This document shows, one piece after another, positions 50,198-61,982 of a DNA stretch of 64,000 nucleotides (position 1 is its first letter; the number at the start of each line of letters is the position of its first letter). The translations under genes were made by a program, and so were the position numbers. The notes beneath the pieces are model-generated. The model was not told the DNA's origin. It did no database searches and was given only the letters and a program-made list of their open reading frames with translations. The DNA comes from Climacteris rufus (lineage: Eukaryota; Chordata; Aves; Passeriformes; Climacteridae). The stretch lies in assembly GCA_013398175.1 (NCBI GenBank), contig VZRZ01005951.1:1-64000 (forward strand), written 5' to 3'.

Positions 50198-51229
50198 CCT
50201 CCTTTCTTAGAATTTAGTAGTTAATAAAATCATTACTATTCCTTACTTGACCTTGGAGGCCTCCTTCCACATTTGTTTGTTCATGCATGGTCTGGTCACA
50301 TACATCTGTGTAGCAATTATAAGATTAATTGTACCTGTAATAACCTGAAGGGAAGATTGATTGTGGCTTGTGTGAGTGAAGGTCAGCAAAATGGCTGAGA
50401 CTCCAGCACACTCTCTTGCCCTCCAAAGCTTTTTATTTTGATGTATTGTAATGTGTTTTGCAAAAATCCATTACTCTCATGCTCTAAACCAGGAACTTCA
50501 CCTCAGTCACCTCCTTGATGTGTTACAATACAATTCAATAGAAAGGATTAAACAGATAGTTTAAATACATGCTTCGTCTCCTAGCTAAAAGGCAGGTGGT
50601 CTCCCAAAACCAGACTTAAAGTAGCCTTGCAGTAAATTTAACCCAAACATGAAGCAAGCCTGGTGGCTGAAAAAGCTGTAACAGGTTGCCCATATTACCC
50701 TCAGCTGTAAGCATAGATCCTGTTGTCTGCTAGTGCAGCCTACATCCTTGCACACCGTTTTGGTCTTTTTTTGGTTTGGCTTTTCATCTTATACAGACAA
50801 ACAGCAAATTTCAGCTGACATAACCTTTTTAAAACTTAAAGCCTACTTTATACTTTCTCCTCTATATCTTATGTAATCTATTTGTAGTTTGACTGCCCTT
50901 CACTTTTATTTTGGCTAGCACACTTTATTTCATATGCTTTTAAACAGATTGTTTTTGTCATGAGTACAAATATGCAAACTGATTACTGGAAAAGAAACTA
51001 TGATTTTGCCATGGAAACAAATAGTGTCTTTCTGTTTCATGGAAAACACCTTACAGAATAGACTAAGAAACATGCTAAGCATGTTGAAAAACTCATCTAT
51101 ACCTCAGAAGCTGTAGTCCAAAGACTTTAGAGTAGATGTATTAAATTATTTTTTAAAATCTGCTACAGAAAAATTTTTAAGAAGAATTGAAATCCATAGG
51201 ACCAAATCTTGCAAAGATAAAACATCAGA

Positions 51230-51875
51230 CTTAAACTCCAGAAAGCAGGGCATAGCAAAACCTCTCTTGAGTATTTCTGAGTGGTCTTGGGAATCCAGAG
51301 AGGTCCCAGCTGACTGGAAGCTGGCGCATGTTGTCCCAGTTTTCAAGAAGGGCAAGAAAGAGAACCCCAGAAACTACAGTCCTGTTAGTCTCACTTCAGT
51401 GCCTGCTAAAGTTATGGAGAAGATCCTTCTGGGAAGTATTGAAAATCACCTGAAAGACAACACAGTCATTGGTCACAGCCAGCATGGCTTCATGAGAGGA
51501 AAGTCCTGTTTATCAAATCTGATTTCCTTTTATGACAAGGTAACCTGACTGGTTGATCAAGGGAAGCCAGTTGATGTGATCTTTTTGTATTTCAATAAAG
51601 CTTTTGATAGTGTTTCTTGTGGTAGCTTTCTGAACAAAAAGTCCGGCACAGAGCTGGATAAACCCATCATGTATGGGTGAGCAACTGGCTCATGGGTCGA
51701 GCTCAAAGGATTAAAGTGAATGGGACGACATCAGACTAGCAATCTGTCATTAATGGGTTTCCATGGGGCTTCGTCCTCATCCCTGTGCTCTTCAACAGTT
51801 TCATAAATGACCTGGACACAGGACTGCAAAGGATATTAAGCAAATTCACAAGTGATACAAAACTGGGATGGCCAC
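51230..51875 (+). mobile_element. CR1 LINE fragment with dead reverse-transcriptase ORF2
   Basis: The reverse-transcriptase region is readable in pieces: ADWKLAHVVPVFKKGKKENP, then the NYSPVSLTSVPAKVMEKIL and HSQHGFMRGKSCLSNLISF motifs, typical of the fingers and palm of LINE reverse transcriptases. After about 94 codons a TGA ends the frame. The downstream part (CAATAAAGCTTTTGATAGTG, then the GACCTGGACACAGGACTGC phrase) is recognisable only as DNA. It is truncated at both ends and non-functional. Confidence 0.95.
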
Positions 51876-54800
51876 TTCTCCCATGCACTGTTTAGGCAAC
51901 ACATGGTTGTGAGTACTGACTGCTTCACTGCCAGCCAGTTGCAATTGTGACCTTTGATTGTAGTCTTTAAATCTGAGTCAGGAAAGAAGTTTTTTTCACT
52001 GATATTCATATTCTCCTGGAGGTGAACATGACATCAGTGAATGTGGAAAAAAAAACCAAGTTGCATTTTTTTTGCTATTCCTTCATTTCAATTCCTAGTC
52101 TTAGAGACTTAAAAACAAATTCACACACAAGGCTTACAAGCAGATCAGAAATTTGTTAGCAATTGTTTCAGAACTCTAACAGATAAGCTAAACCTCTGGG
52201 TTACTGTTAGTGTAAGCATGTTGGTGATCTCTGGAGGTGCACAAAGTTTCGTGCAGTTGGGAGCAATCAGTGGTGTTAATATAAATACAAAGGAAAATTC
52301 TCAGCTGACAATTTATATTTCTCTATGAATGCATGTCTGTCATTTAGGATCTACCTCTTGCCTTATTTATGATCACTTGTAGACAAAATTCTGATATGAC
52401 ACAAAGATCAAAATCGTGGCAAAGTTGTTCTACATCACATTTTCGAAGTGAGTGCAATGTGCTATGTTTCAACAGAAGTTCAATGCTAATAGCTGGACCA
52501 AAAGGATATTAAGCAGGAACACATAAGCAAAGACCCCTGTAGTTACCAGCACACTTCAATATAATCAAGTCGTCCCAGGGCTGAACATCATAAATTTGCC
52601 ACTTGGATTTAGGTTTAAACCTAAGAGGCAATTTACAACAAGCAGCCTATTCCTGAAATCTTATTAACATACCAAAGGCAGAAATCCTTCATCCAGCTCC
52701 CAGCATCTTAATATGGGAATGCTAACCATAAGGGGAACCTAGAAACACACCAAGATATGACACTCTGGCTCCAGTGGGGCTGTTTAAGAAGTAACAGCAA
52801 CTATCTCTTTTTCCTTAGCTTAAATACTTCAATTATTGTTTTCAATGGATCAAAAATCGTTAGGATTATTTGAGTAAACCTAGCTTAGAGAGGGATATTC
52901 CATGTGAATTTACGTGGCAGAACCATGGAGGTGATAATTTTTGGGAAGGAGATGGCTTACTCTGTTGATACAAAACTTTTCTCTCATTATGCTGAGGCCA
53001 GGAGATTACACCTGATTATAACTGGCACAGTGGCTAAGGAGCTCCAAGGACTGGAGAGTGCAAGTGTCATGCCACTATGGAATGCAGAAAGCCAAACAGG
53101 GCAATTGATATAACAACTGGCTAGCTATGTTATGATAATCCCAGAGAGAAAGCAAACAAACAAATTAAGCCCTTGAAACCATGGAATACAACATCTGAGA
53201 AATTAAAGAATATAAATAGCATTAATGCTGATAAACAGGCAGTGAAGGAAGGCAGAGCTAACTAAGCACCTCTCATTTATTCATTAACACAAGTGCAACT
53301 GTTGATCAATAAAAAACTGAATTTCAAATACAGTGGGCCATCCTGCTTGGGGTGGTTATCCAAAGAAACAGATCCCAAAGAAAGTACTGGCTCCACCACT
53401 TCTTAAAACTCAACTAGTGTGATCTCTAGTCTAAGAACTTGCATTCAGATAACTCCTCTAATTGTTTTAATGGCAGTTTTGCAATAACAATTTTTTCCTC
53501 ATTTTATTGTCTGATATTTGACCTCAAGATTTTGTTTCCCTCAGAAACTTAAGTATCACATTGGCATGTTAGTCTTTCAGCTACTGTATTGTATCAAGCA
53601 TATGGGTGTAAGATAGAACAAAAAATGACATTTTGCTAATCTATTTGTTAGGCAGTGACCAAAGATTTATATTAATTTTTTTATGATTCTCTGTCTATCT
53701 CTTCCCACTGTTTCTTACCTTTTGTTATTCCGGTTTTCTTTTTGTTACAATCTGCATTTCTCTTGTTCCTTTGTGCTCAGTTTTGTATACTTTTTTTTCC
53801 TTCTTTTCTCTTGCTCTCCCTTCACTCTGTCTGCACTGTTGTGCCTCATTTTTCATTCAGGCAGGTTCCATTACTATAATATAGTCCAAAAATTTGCAAC
53901 TGGTTAGGAACTTTATGAGTATTTCAGTGTTACACCGAAACCTTGAAATGTATTACTGAAGAAGAATAAGACAGACAAAAAACAATTCACTTTTAAAAAG
54001 CACTGCTGTGGAAACTGAAATTGTAGATCAGCGTGAACTCATAATTACCAGTTACTAACAGATAAAATAAGACAGATAGGAAGAGTTCAAACAGAAACTT
54101 TTTTAATGTCTTATATAACTGCTGAATTTTCCAGTGGCTGCACAAGAATTACACTTCACAGCGACTAGGAAAAACAAACCCAATGGCACCACTGGGACAT
54201 AAGGGCGAACACACAAATTGTGACTAGTGCAAAGGTCTGATTTTCATGCAAACCAAATTACATAACACTAAAATGCTTTTGTTTTGCTTACAGATCCTGT
54301 CAGTGTCATTGTCTGCATGACTTTTAGAAGCTTGTGTCTCTGAAAGGAGCGAGCCCTAGAGAGTACACTGAAGTTACAATTCCTCATTTCATTTCATGGG
54401 CCAGGTAACAAGGAGTAATTTTCCTTCATGTTAAGCACAGATCAGTCTTAACAATTCTGGAACTGGTGGAGAACAAGTGAGAGAGCTTTAGCATGAAGGC
54501 AGCTCCCCAGGCAAGGAGTGGAGACCTGTGTAGAGTCTTGCTGTTGGTTTCTTCAGTACAACTCCCAGCAGTGAGCTGGACATGAGTGCAGTTAGCTGAG
54601 CAAAGGAAGCTTGGTGTGGACCCGGACACCTTAGTGGAAATTGCGACATCTTTATAGGCAGATATGAAGGATGCCCCAATTTATACAGCACAGAAATGTC
54701 AAAGAAAGCATAAGACTTCATACCGGGGACCTAAGGAGCAGCATTCATGTAGTGACTGAATTTTCACTAACTACAGGCTCTACCAGCTGTGAAGTGAAAC

Positions 54801-56085
54801 TGAAAATACAGGACTAATAATCCCATTCATCCTATCCATTTTCAATAGAAACATATTCTATTCAATAAAATAGAATTTGCAAGTCTGTAAATTGTCTCCT
54901 TATAAATGTGAGTTGTTAAGCACTTTAAGAGTGATTCCATTCAGCCGTCACTTACAAGGGAACATTTGTATTGATTCCCACAGGAGAGATTTCAGGAGCA
55001 GATCACCAGGATGTACAACCTGTACAGTTTAAAAACATCATTTATGTCAATGAGGCAGCTGTCAAATATAAGTGTACACTGCAAAAAGACTGTGGTAGAG
55101 TTTATCAGTATGGGAAACCAGTGAAAAACACACCCTCAGTTAGGAAAACACTCTCTTAGGCTTGTGACTCCCATGAATTATCATTTGCATCTAGTAGTTG
55201 AAGGAAACCTTATTCATACTGTCAAGATTTAGACCTTTCATCTGAAATCTCTGATTAGGTCAACTATCTATGGAATGTGGGTAGTTTCAAAAATTGCATA
55301 GAATGCAGGAGACTGAGAGTGAGCACACAGAACTATATTGTGGAAAAAAAACCTATCCGGAGTATTTCAATAAAAAACAAGCACCGAAAAAATTAAAATG
55401 CAGGAAGTTGGGAGATTGCTGCATATGATAGCTGACATTACTGTTTCCCAAGAAAATTCCTGGCTAAATTAAGTAGGATCTATTCCTTCATAAGTGATTG
55501 TATCATCACTGTGCATCTTTTTTCATTTTTTCTGCTTCCTCTGGGAAGAGTAGCATGCAGAGAAAAACAGTGAGCCTCAGAAATTAAAAAAGGGTTGAGA
55601 ATTTCTAAGAAAAGAGAGAACAAAGAGGTCAGGGGCTGATCTTAAGCCTGCAATTGACACAAAATGTGGAGGGGGAGGAGATAAAGAAAAATGGAGAAGA
55701 GCCAAGGACCAAGAGGAAATTACTTTCTTTCCTGTTTCCCATTAACCTGACTCATTGGAAGTGCCCCTAGACTAAGCTACGTGCTTGTGCAGTGTTCCCT
55801 AAACAAGAAGTCAGTATCTTGTCCTTGACACAAAGATGTTCAAAAGCACAGTCAGGCACTGTAAACAGTGATAACATCTAATCATTGAGATATCTGCCTA
55901 AATTTCAAGGTGGGAAGTGAAAGTAATTATGGCATATGAACAAGGCTGATTTTGTGTGCAAAGGAATGCTAATGTTGCTAATTGACATAACTGAGGAGCC
56001 ACATTAGGACCTCCTGAGATAAAACAAGCAGTTAGAGAGTCTCCTGAAGCGGATATTTACTTTTGTAGAAGGTTACTGTTTGGTT
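51876..56085. other. unique non-coding DNA
   Basis: No supported gene. Around 54985-55157 two frames stay open after a moderate acceptor, but no donor fits. The open frame at 52904-53113 has no recognisable content. Confidence 0.5.
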
Positions 56086-56335
56086 ATACTGATTCAGAAA
56101 AATCACAGGCAAACTTTGGCTGGAAGTGACCTCCAGAGGCCATCCACTGTGACCCTGTCACCAAGTAGGCTGACCTCCTAAGATAAATTGGCTTGTTTGG
56201 GGCCTTGCCCTGCTCAGTCTTGGAAGCCTCCAAGGGCTGAGATTCCGTCAGCTCTCTGGTCAATCTGTTCCAGTGCTTAACCACATTCATGATGACTTTT
56301 TTGCCCCTTCTTTTTTCATTTCTATACTACATATT
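56086..56335 (-). mobile_element. CR1 LINE, 3' fragment
   Basis: On the + strand AATCACAGGCAAACTTTGG, then GGAAGTGACCTCCAGAGGCC, GTCAATCTGTTCCAGTGC and ACCACATTCATGATGAC mark a diverged CR1 in minus orientation. Confidence 0.85.
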
Positions 56336-56487
56336 TTGTTTACACCTCCATACACATTCCTGTCTTCTCTGTCCTGGCAGAGGTTACTGTCATCCCTTGT
56401 GCTAAATACAGACATGACAATGCGTATACTCAAGTGCTGAGAAAATGAAAACTCTAGGAGAGGGCAGCTAGAGGATACCTCCACTCT

Positions 56488-56970
56488 TGAGAGACCCTAC
56501 CTGATGTACTGTGTCGAGCTCTCGGGCCCCCAACATAAGAAGGATATGGAACTGTTGGACTGAGTCCAGAGGAGGGCCATAAAATGATTAGAGAGTTGGA
56601 GCACCTCTTCTGTGAACACAGGCTGAGATATTTTGGGTTGTTCAGCCCAGAGAAGAGAAGTCTCAGGAGAGACCTTATAGTACTTTCCAGTACCTAAAGC
56701 TGGAGAGGGACTACTTACAGGGAAATACAGTATTAGGACAGTGTTTAGACAAGTGTAGGCTTCAAACTGAAAGAGGGTAGGTTTGGATTAGTAATTAGCA
56801 AGAAATTCTTTACTGTGGGGGTGGTGAGACACAAAGGAGTTGTGGATGCCCCTCCCTGGAAGTGTTCAAGGCCAGGATGGGTGGAATTCTGAGTAACCTG
56901 GTCTAGTGGAAGATGTCCCTGTGAAGTTTAAGGTCCCTTCCAACCCAAACCATCCTATGAATCTATGATT
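56488..56970 (+). mobile_element. CR1 LINE, 3' fragment with tail
   Basis: The phrases GATGTACTGTGTCGAGCTC, GAGTCCAGAGGAGGGCC, GTTCAGCCCAGAGAAG, CTTCAAACTGAAAGAGGG and CCAACCCAAACCATCCTATG, then AATCTATGAT, mark a full CR1 3' end. It lies about 500 bases past the stop codon of the minus-strand exon set, in the opposite orientation to it. Confidence 0.95.
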
Positions 56971-57471
56971 TTATTATATCTTTCTATCAGCTATTGCTTT
57001 AGCAAGTCCTAAAATAGGTCCTTTTCCTTTCCTTGCACAAGAATTTTGTAGGCCCTGTAAAGCTGATTGCTTAAAGAAAAGTGTCGCTGAATGTATTAAG
57101 AAGAGCTGAGCTGAATTGCAAAAATCACTACATTAGACCAGATCTGTAGCAGTCATACTTATAGCAATTATGCATTTTAACATTTAAAGAGTGACAAAAT
57201 TATGACTTATCTACATTTTCACTATGACAAAAGTGCTTTCTTCACAAGAATAAAGTATTTACTCAATATGAAAACTTTGCAATGAGAAAGGGAAATTACC
57301 TTCTAATATTATATGTGGCATAGCCAAAATTTTTCAGACTGGCAGGACAAGATATATTCTGTTTTCTCACTTTGTCTAAAAATTGAAATTATTATAATCT
57401 GAAATAGTTGCCTGTTTATCACCTGACTGTAGCTAAAGAAGGGACAACTTCATTAATTTAGCCCACACATA

Positions 57472-57669
57472 TCAAACAGAACAAGTGGGTGAACTTTTAA
57501 ACATATTTAATTTATCTAGAGTAGGCAGCACTTTCTTTTTTACTATAGTATGTTTTACTTCTTCCATTTGTCGCAAAATCTGCTGTCCACTTTCTCTATC
57601 CAAATAAACAAAAACATTGTTTGACATAGTATTGACATAATATTCTTGTGGACTAAAAGGCTCATTTGT
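57472..57669 (-). CDS. candidate terminal coding exon of an unrecognised - strand gene
   Basis: On the - strand a pyrimidine-rich tract (CTCTGTGGTCTGTTGTGG, then TCTTGCAG) precedes 65 codons and a TGA. The peptide begins TNEPFSPQEYYVNTMSNNVF, then VYLDRESGQQILRQMEEVKH, and ends in a basic, leucine-containing tail (KKKVLPTLDKLNMF, then SSPTCSV). It is entered in phase 0, which is how the 57864-57940 block leaves. The central part could form an amphipathic helix. No canonical AATAAA is visible before the CR1 at 56970. The family is unknown to me. Confidence 0.5.
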   Translation of the reverse strand, partial: TNEPFSPQEYYVNTMSNNVFVYLDRESGQQILRQMEEVKHTIVKKKVLPTLDKLNMFKSSPTCSV

Positions 57670-57863
57670 CTGCAAGACCACAACAGACCACAGAGAGACA
57701 AGATCCTACACATGCACTTCCTTGGGCAGCAGGAAATGGAAAATGGTAAGTGTCTTGGCATGCTGACAAACCAGCATAGCTGCAGTCTGGAAGCTGTGGG
57801 CTGGCCACTTACTGGGACATACTTACTCTGACTGGGCAGCTGACTAAGAATCACAATTCTCAC

Positions 57864-57940
57864 CTGATGTTGAGCCAAACAGCATAAATTATCTGTCACA
57901 CTAAAGTATTGCTTACTGACCTGTACTCTGCACATGGATC
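57864..57940 (-). CDS. candidate coding exon, second from the end, - strand gene
   Basis: This is a 77-base block on the - strand ending at CATCAG|GTGAGA. Entered in phase 1, it reads SMCRVQVSKQYFSVTDNLC then CLAQHQ and leaves in phase 0. Both phases match the blocks on either side. The acceptor (TGCATGGTGTAG) is moderate. Two further donor-like GTAAGT sites lie just downstream near 57832 and 57822, but using them would break the phase to the next block. Confidence 0.42.
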
Positions 57941-58463
57941 CTACACCATGCAGAAATTATTCCATCAACTGTCTGCTATAGCTGAAATTACAGCACTGTC
58001 CTGACTTCTTTCTTTTTAGAAATGAAACATTTCATTAGACATTATTGGTTTTATATATTTTCTTTCAGAAAAATATATAAGCAAAGTTTATCCACAGTTG
58101 GAGGTAGACTGATGCAACAGAAATTGTACTGAGGGATTAGCATAAGAGTATCTGTATGTTAATCACTGCAGTGATTATCAGTCTTGCAGACATATGTGGA
58201 CTGTATTTTCACAGGAACATTTCTCTAAGGATTTACGACTGTCACTGGCATAATAATATACTACAGTTGCTTATAAACAGCATATGGCCAAGGTGAAAGG
58301 TGCATTGCTTTAATGAGCACCTTGTCTTCTTTTATTTACTAGACTGAAAAATCTAGTATCAACATCTTCTAGAGGAGGGAAAACTTTCAGAAACAAAACT
58401 GTTTCTAAACTAGTTTGGCATGCACAAATGGGTTGTTTTGCCATTACTCCTAGTGCATTTCAC

Positions 58464-58689
58464 CTACATAGTTTCTGATTTGGAAGTGTCGTGCATCTGA
58501 CCAGGTCAAAATTAACTCAGAGGAAGATCCTGTAAGGTCGTGTATATTTGCAGCTGACTGAGACAGGTCTACAAAAACTCTCTTGTCTACCACAACTGAC
58601 TGTGGTTTGGAATCCCTTACTACACATACTTTGAAGTTATAGCATATGTCAAACCAAGAGGCAGGTGGCAAGTTCAGCCAGTGCGTTCT
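58464..58689 (-). CDS. candidate coding exon, third from the end, - strand gene
   Basis: This is a 226-base block on the - strand: 75 codons plus one base, phase 0 in, 1 out, ending at TATGTAG|GTGAAA. It reads RTHWLNLPPASWFDICYNFK, then VCVVRDSKPQSVVVDKRVF, and LTGSSSELILTWSDARHFQ. The acceptor would be TATATTCTAG. A better pyrimidine tract (TTTCTTCCTGGATTTTCAG) lies 48 bases upstream, but that reading meets an in-frame TAG just before this block. So either the near acceptor is used or the exon is broken. Alternating hydrophobic residues suggest beta-strands, in places reminiscent of a fibronectin III-like sandwich. I cannot name the family. Confidence 0.45.
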
Positions 58690-59077
58690 CTAGAATATAT
58701 GCAGATTAATGCTTTGTTTTATATCAGATGGAGGGATCTGAAAATCCAGGAAGAAATTTGCATAAGAAGAGTACGATAAGAGCAATGGTAAAATGGAGCA
58801 GAAAAATCTTAACTTATCAATAATATTTTGAGTTGGTTGTTTGAAGAACTTTAGAAAGCTTTTTAGGTGATTCATAAATGCAGGGTCAGGAGTGCACTAA
58901 TAGGCTTAAATTGCTTTGATCAGTCTCACTTGGGATCTCCACCCACACAAGCTCTGCTGATTGGTCACAGAATTTTATTTAAGTTCAGACTGAGGCTGTT
59001 GGTCTCAGGTTGAGCTATGGTACTTTTATAAGTGAAAAACATAACTTAAATTGCTAATGCTTGCAGGCTGCAGGTGC

Positions 59078-59206
59078 CTTATTGGGGAAGGCTAGCTGAA
59101 ATTGAACTTCTGCATTTTCAGACAAGAACCCAATAGCAATAACCATTTCAGGTTTCTTGTAAACTTTGGTAAAAACTGAGCTAAACCAAAGCAGCAAATT
59201 CTGAAT
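59078..59206 (-). other. possible further upstream exon of the - strand gene
   Basis: A strong acceptor (TTGTGTTCTTTCATTAATCAACAG, split by its branch region) precedes an open frame reading IQNLLLWFSSVFTKVYKK, then PEMVIAIGFLSENAEVQFQ, up to a stop at 59054. No GT donor in the right place is present. AAG|GCACCT at 59078 would be a weak GC donor giving phase 0, which fits the next block. The peptide looks protein-like but the missing donor is a real problem. Confidence 0.28.
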
Positions 59207-59322
59207 CTGTTGATTAATGAAAGAACACAAGACAAAACACCTGTGCATAGACTGTGTAGGTTCTGGCGTACACAGCTGACAAGGGAAGCCAGTAAGTATG
59301 TAGTCATTAAATTGAGTAATAG

Positions 59323-59387
59323 GGTTTTTTCTTTTTTTTTTTTTTGGTTGTTTGGTTGGTTTTTTGGTTTGGTTTGGTTTGGTTTGT
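59323..59387. repeat. poly(T) tract passing into (GGTTT)n
   Basis: A T-rich run of about 25 bases leads into TTGGTTG units and then four GGTTT copies. The GGTTT unit resembles the one inside the 28.9 kb microsatellite. Confidence 0.8.
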
Positions 59388-60175
59388 CCTTCCTTAAATA
59401 GCCCCTGGGTCTGCTGTGACTGTTGTTTTCTCTACTTTGTCTATGATACCTGTAGTTGTCCGTATTTTATTCTTTCTGGCACTATCTATTATTGTTTCTG
59501 GCACTGTCTCTGGATGGACTTCAGGCCTATTAACTTGTCTTCAGCTCTGCTTCCTTTTCTTTCTTAATTTTGGGCTGCATCTCTTCCTCCTCCTAGCTGC
59601 AATCCCTGATGAGACAGTGGACCTGAAAAGTCATTCTGTTTTGGTGGCATTCTGCTCTGACCTACCCTGCTCAGATGTGGGGGGAACTGCACCTTCACTG
59701 GGGAGAACAGTACCACTATCCACATTATCACTACCCACCCTCTGCTATTGCTGGCCCTCCCTGCTCTGGCTGTTTCTTGGTGGTATCTGAGAACAACAAA
59801 CCTGCCTACACCTCTGGAATTAATGAATGTTGACTGAACTTGCTGTGCTCTAGAAATCACTATCATGACAATTCTAGGCACAGTACAGCCCATGGCCTGA
59901 TATATTTTTGAGTATTTGCTTTGTTTAAACTTTGTTCTGGGGAAGGCATGGGGTAAAACTATTGATTTGGGAAGAAATTAAAGGAGAAAAAAAAATAGTG
60001 GTGAAAACTAAGGGGAATGAAAGTGAGAGACCTAGGTTTTCAGAGCGGAGTGGAGCATTCAGAGTTGCCTGCTTGGTTGACAAGGGAATGAGCAATTTTT
60101 TGCTGTGATCTGCTAGGATAATGGGCTAGGAGTAAGTCTCAAGAGTCACCAGGAACACTTTGTCAAGGCAGAGAA

Positions 60176-60370
60176 ATGGAACTAAAACTGCAAGAGTTTG
60201 ACAATAGACGAATAGAACTACAACAATATGTGGAATGTCAAAGTACAGCTGTTTCCCATCATTTATTGTTGAACCAACAACAAAAGCGTCAGTTTAAACT
60301 AGCTGCAAGACTGGGGGAGAAAGAAATGCCTGTGGTTAGTCAAACTGTGAACCAGCAGCTTGAAGTATAG
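60176..60370 (+). other. protein-like open frame of unknown origin
   Basis: This is sixty-four codons, rich in glutamine, glutamate, leucine and arginine: MELKLQEFDNRRIELQQYV, then motifs HHLLLNQQQKRQFKLAARLG and VVSQTVNQQLEV, ending in TAG. The composition suggests a coiled coil. No splice site is clear at either end, and a decayed CR1-like stretch follows. It may be a retrogene or transposon scrap, or chance. Confidence 0.2.
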
Positions 60371-60429
60371 AAGAGGCAAGTAAAATGTTAAGATGCATTA
60401 GGCAAACTATTTCCAGTTTTCTACTTTAA

Positions 60430-60670
60430 ATGTTATTTTGTACAAGCTCATCTAGAATATTGCTGTAATTCTGGCCACCCACTTCAAATTCATCTCTTTT
60501 GGGTCAAATGTATATTTAGCAACATAAAAGGATCTCCTTTCTATTCTATTTCTTGAGAAATTGCTTCAAACCACACAAGATACAGGCTGGCAGAAAATTA
60601 AAATATAAGGGTAGTAAACAAAAGGGAGAAACTTTGTGCCTTCCACTTCTGTGGAAGATCATATGAACAT
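60430..60670 (+). mobile_element. possible decayed CR1-like remnant
   Basis: CATCTAGAATATTGCTGTAA followed by TTCTGGCCACCC resembles the CR1 phrase for 'listed as a test of one copy' in the middle of the 3' region, and AAAGGGAGAAACTTTGTGCC fits a later part. Divergence is high. Confidence 0.35.
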
Positions 60671-61982
60671 CAAGTGGCAATCAGTGAGTTTAGTCCAATA
60701 GTTAGAAAACCCTTCTATAATATAAAACAAATGAATGAGAACAAGGAGAGTGAAGAACGTTCAAAGAACATTTTAATGAAATGCATCTCTCAATGTATCT
60801 TTTTTTATTTTCACAGGTTTTTTTTAATATGCATCAACAATTTTAATTCAATGGTCTGGGGTTTTTTAGCTCAGTATACCTTTGCCTTCTTCAATCTAAT
60901 GTGGCAAATCATTATTTTCCTTGCTATGTCAGAGAGAGACAGATTTGATAAAGAAAGCACACTTTAAAACTGAGAGTATAATATTGCTTTGAGTCCACTT
61001 CCTAATATAGGATCTGAAACATTCTTTTGCATTCTACTGAATTTCTCAGGTGATATGTCTCAGAAAGACAAGCCATATCCAAATCTTAGGTCAACAGAAG
61101 GGCTTCTCTATTACCTCAATCTTTATTAAAATAAAAAATACAATTGGGTGACGGATAAAATAGAAAAAGCTTTCAACATATGGAAACATTTTAATATTCC
61201 ACTGGAGACTACGGAGACAATCATCTGAAACAAATTTAAGTCTCAGTGTATTTGATAAAGATAAAAGAAACCTTGAAAGTCGTTAGGAGAGGAGGACAAG
61301 TGACTGAACAACTTCGATCTTCTATTTAATATCTCAAACAGTCTCTATGGTAGGACAGGGTGAGTGCTTAACAAGCTTAGAGATGATGCTGAGCCAACAG
61401 GGGTTGGGAAGAGCAAGAAATATTGCATTTCCAAGAAACAGAGCTCCCACTCAGAGAGACCATGACAACCACAAAAGTGAGCCAACAGGAAACTTATGAA
61501 GCTCAAATTGCTTGAGGAAGAGTATAAATAAAAAAAAATAGAAAGATAAGGATTATCAGAATATTGCTTTGATTTTGTCCATGAATAGGTAACAAAACGC
61601 AATATTTTTTTATCTTTTTTTTAATTGGAAAAGTGACTGCAGAGAAATTATGCTATAGACCTATACAGTCAGTCATGCCTTGCAGAGGTTAGGAAGCTGC
61701 TCTCTGTCTATTTTAGTAACAACAGCAAGCAGCTAAGGAAATTAGGTGCAACACTTTCAGAACAAAATTTTTAAAAAAAATAACCAAAAAAACCTCACAT
61801 ACTTCACAAGGGGTAGATTTAAGATACATAACTCTTTTCCACAAGAATTGATGAGGTTTTAGAGTCCCAGTAGGTTTAAAAGATATTGAAAGTTTTCTGG
61901 TGTGGGGAATATAATACACCACTAATAGTTATGAAACACAGAAGATGTTAATTGCATTAAAAGAAGTAACTACTTGGAGTGT
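60671..61982. other. unique non-coding DNA
   Basis: No supported gene or repeat between the CR1-like remnant and the LTR. Confidence 0.5.

Noticed and set aside
54985..55157. Two overlapping open frames after a CCCACAG acceptor
   Set aside because: No GT donor or recognised product; two frames being open at once suggests chance.
59416..59790. 124-codon plus-strand frame and overlapping minus-strand frames
   Set aside because: The peptide is a run of hydrophobic residues from pyrimidine-rich DNA, with no initiation or splice context that I trust.
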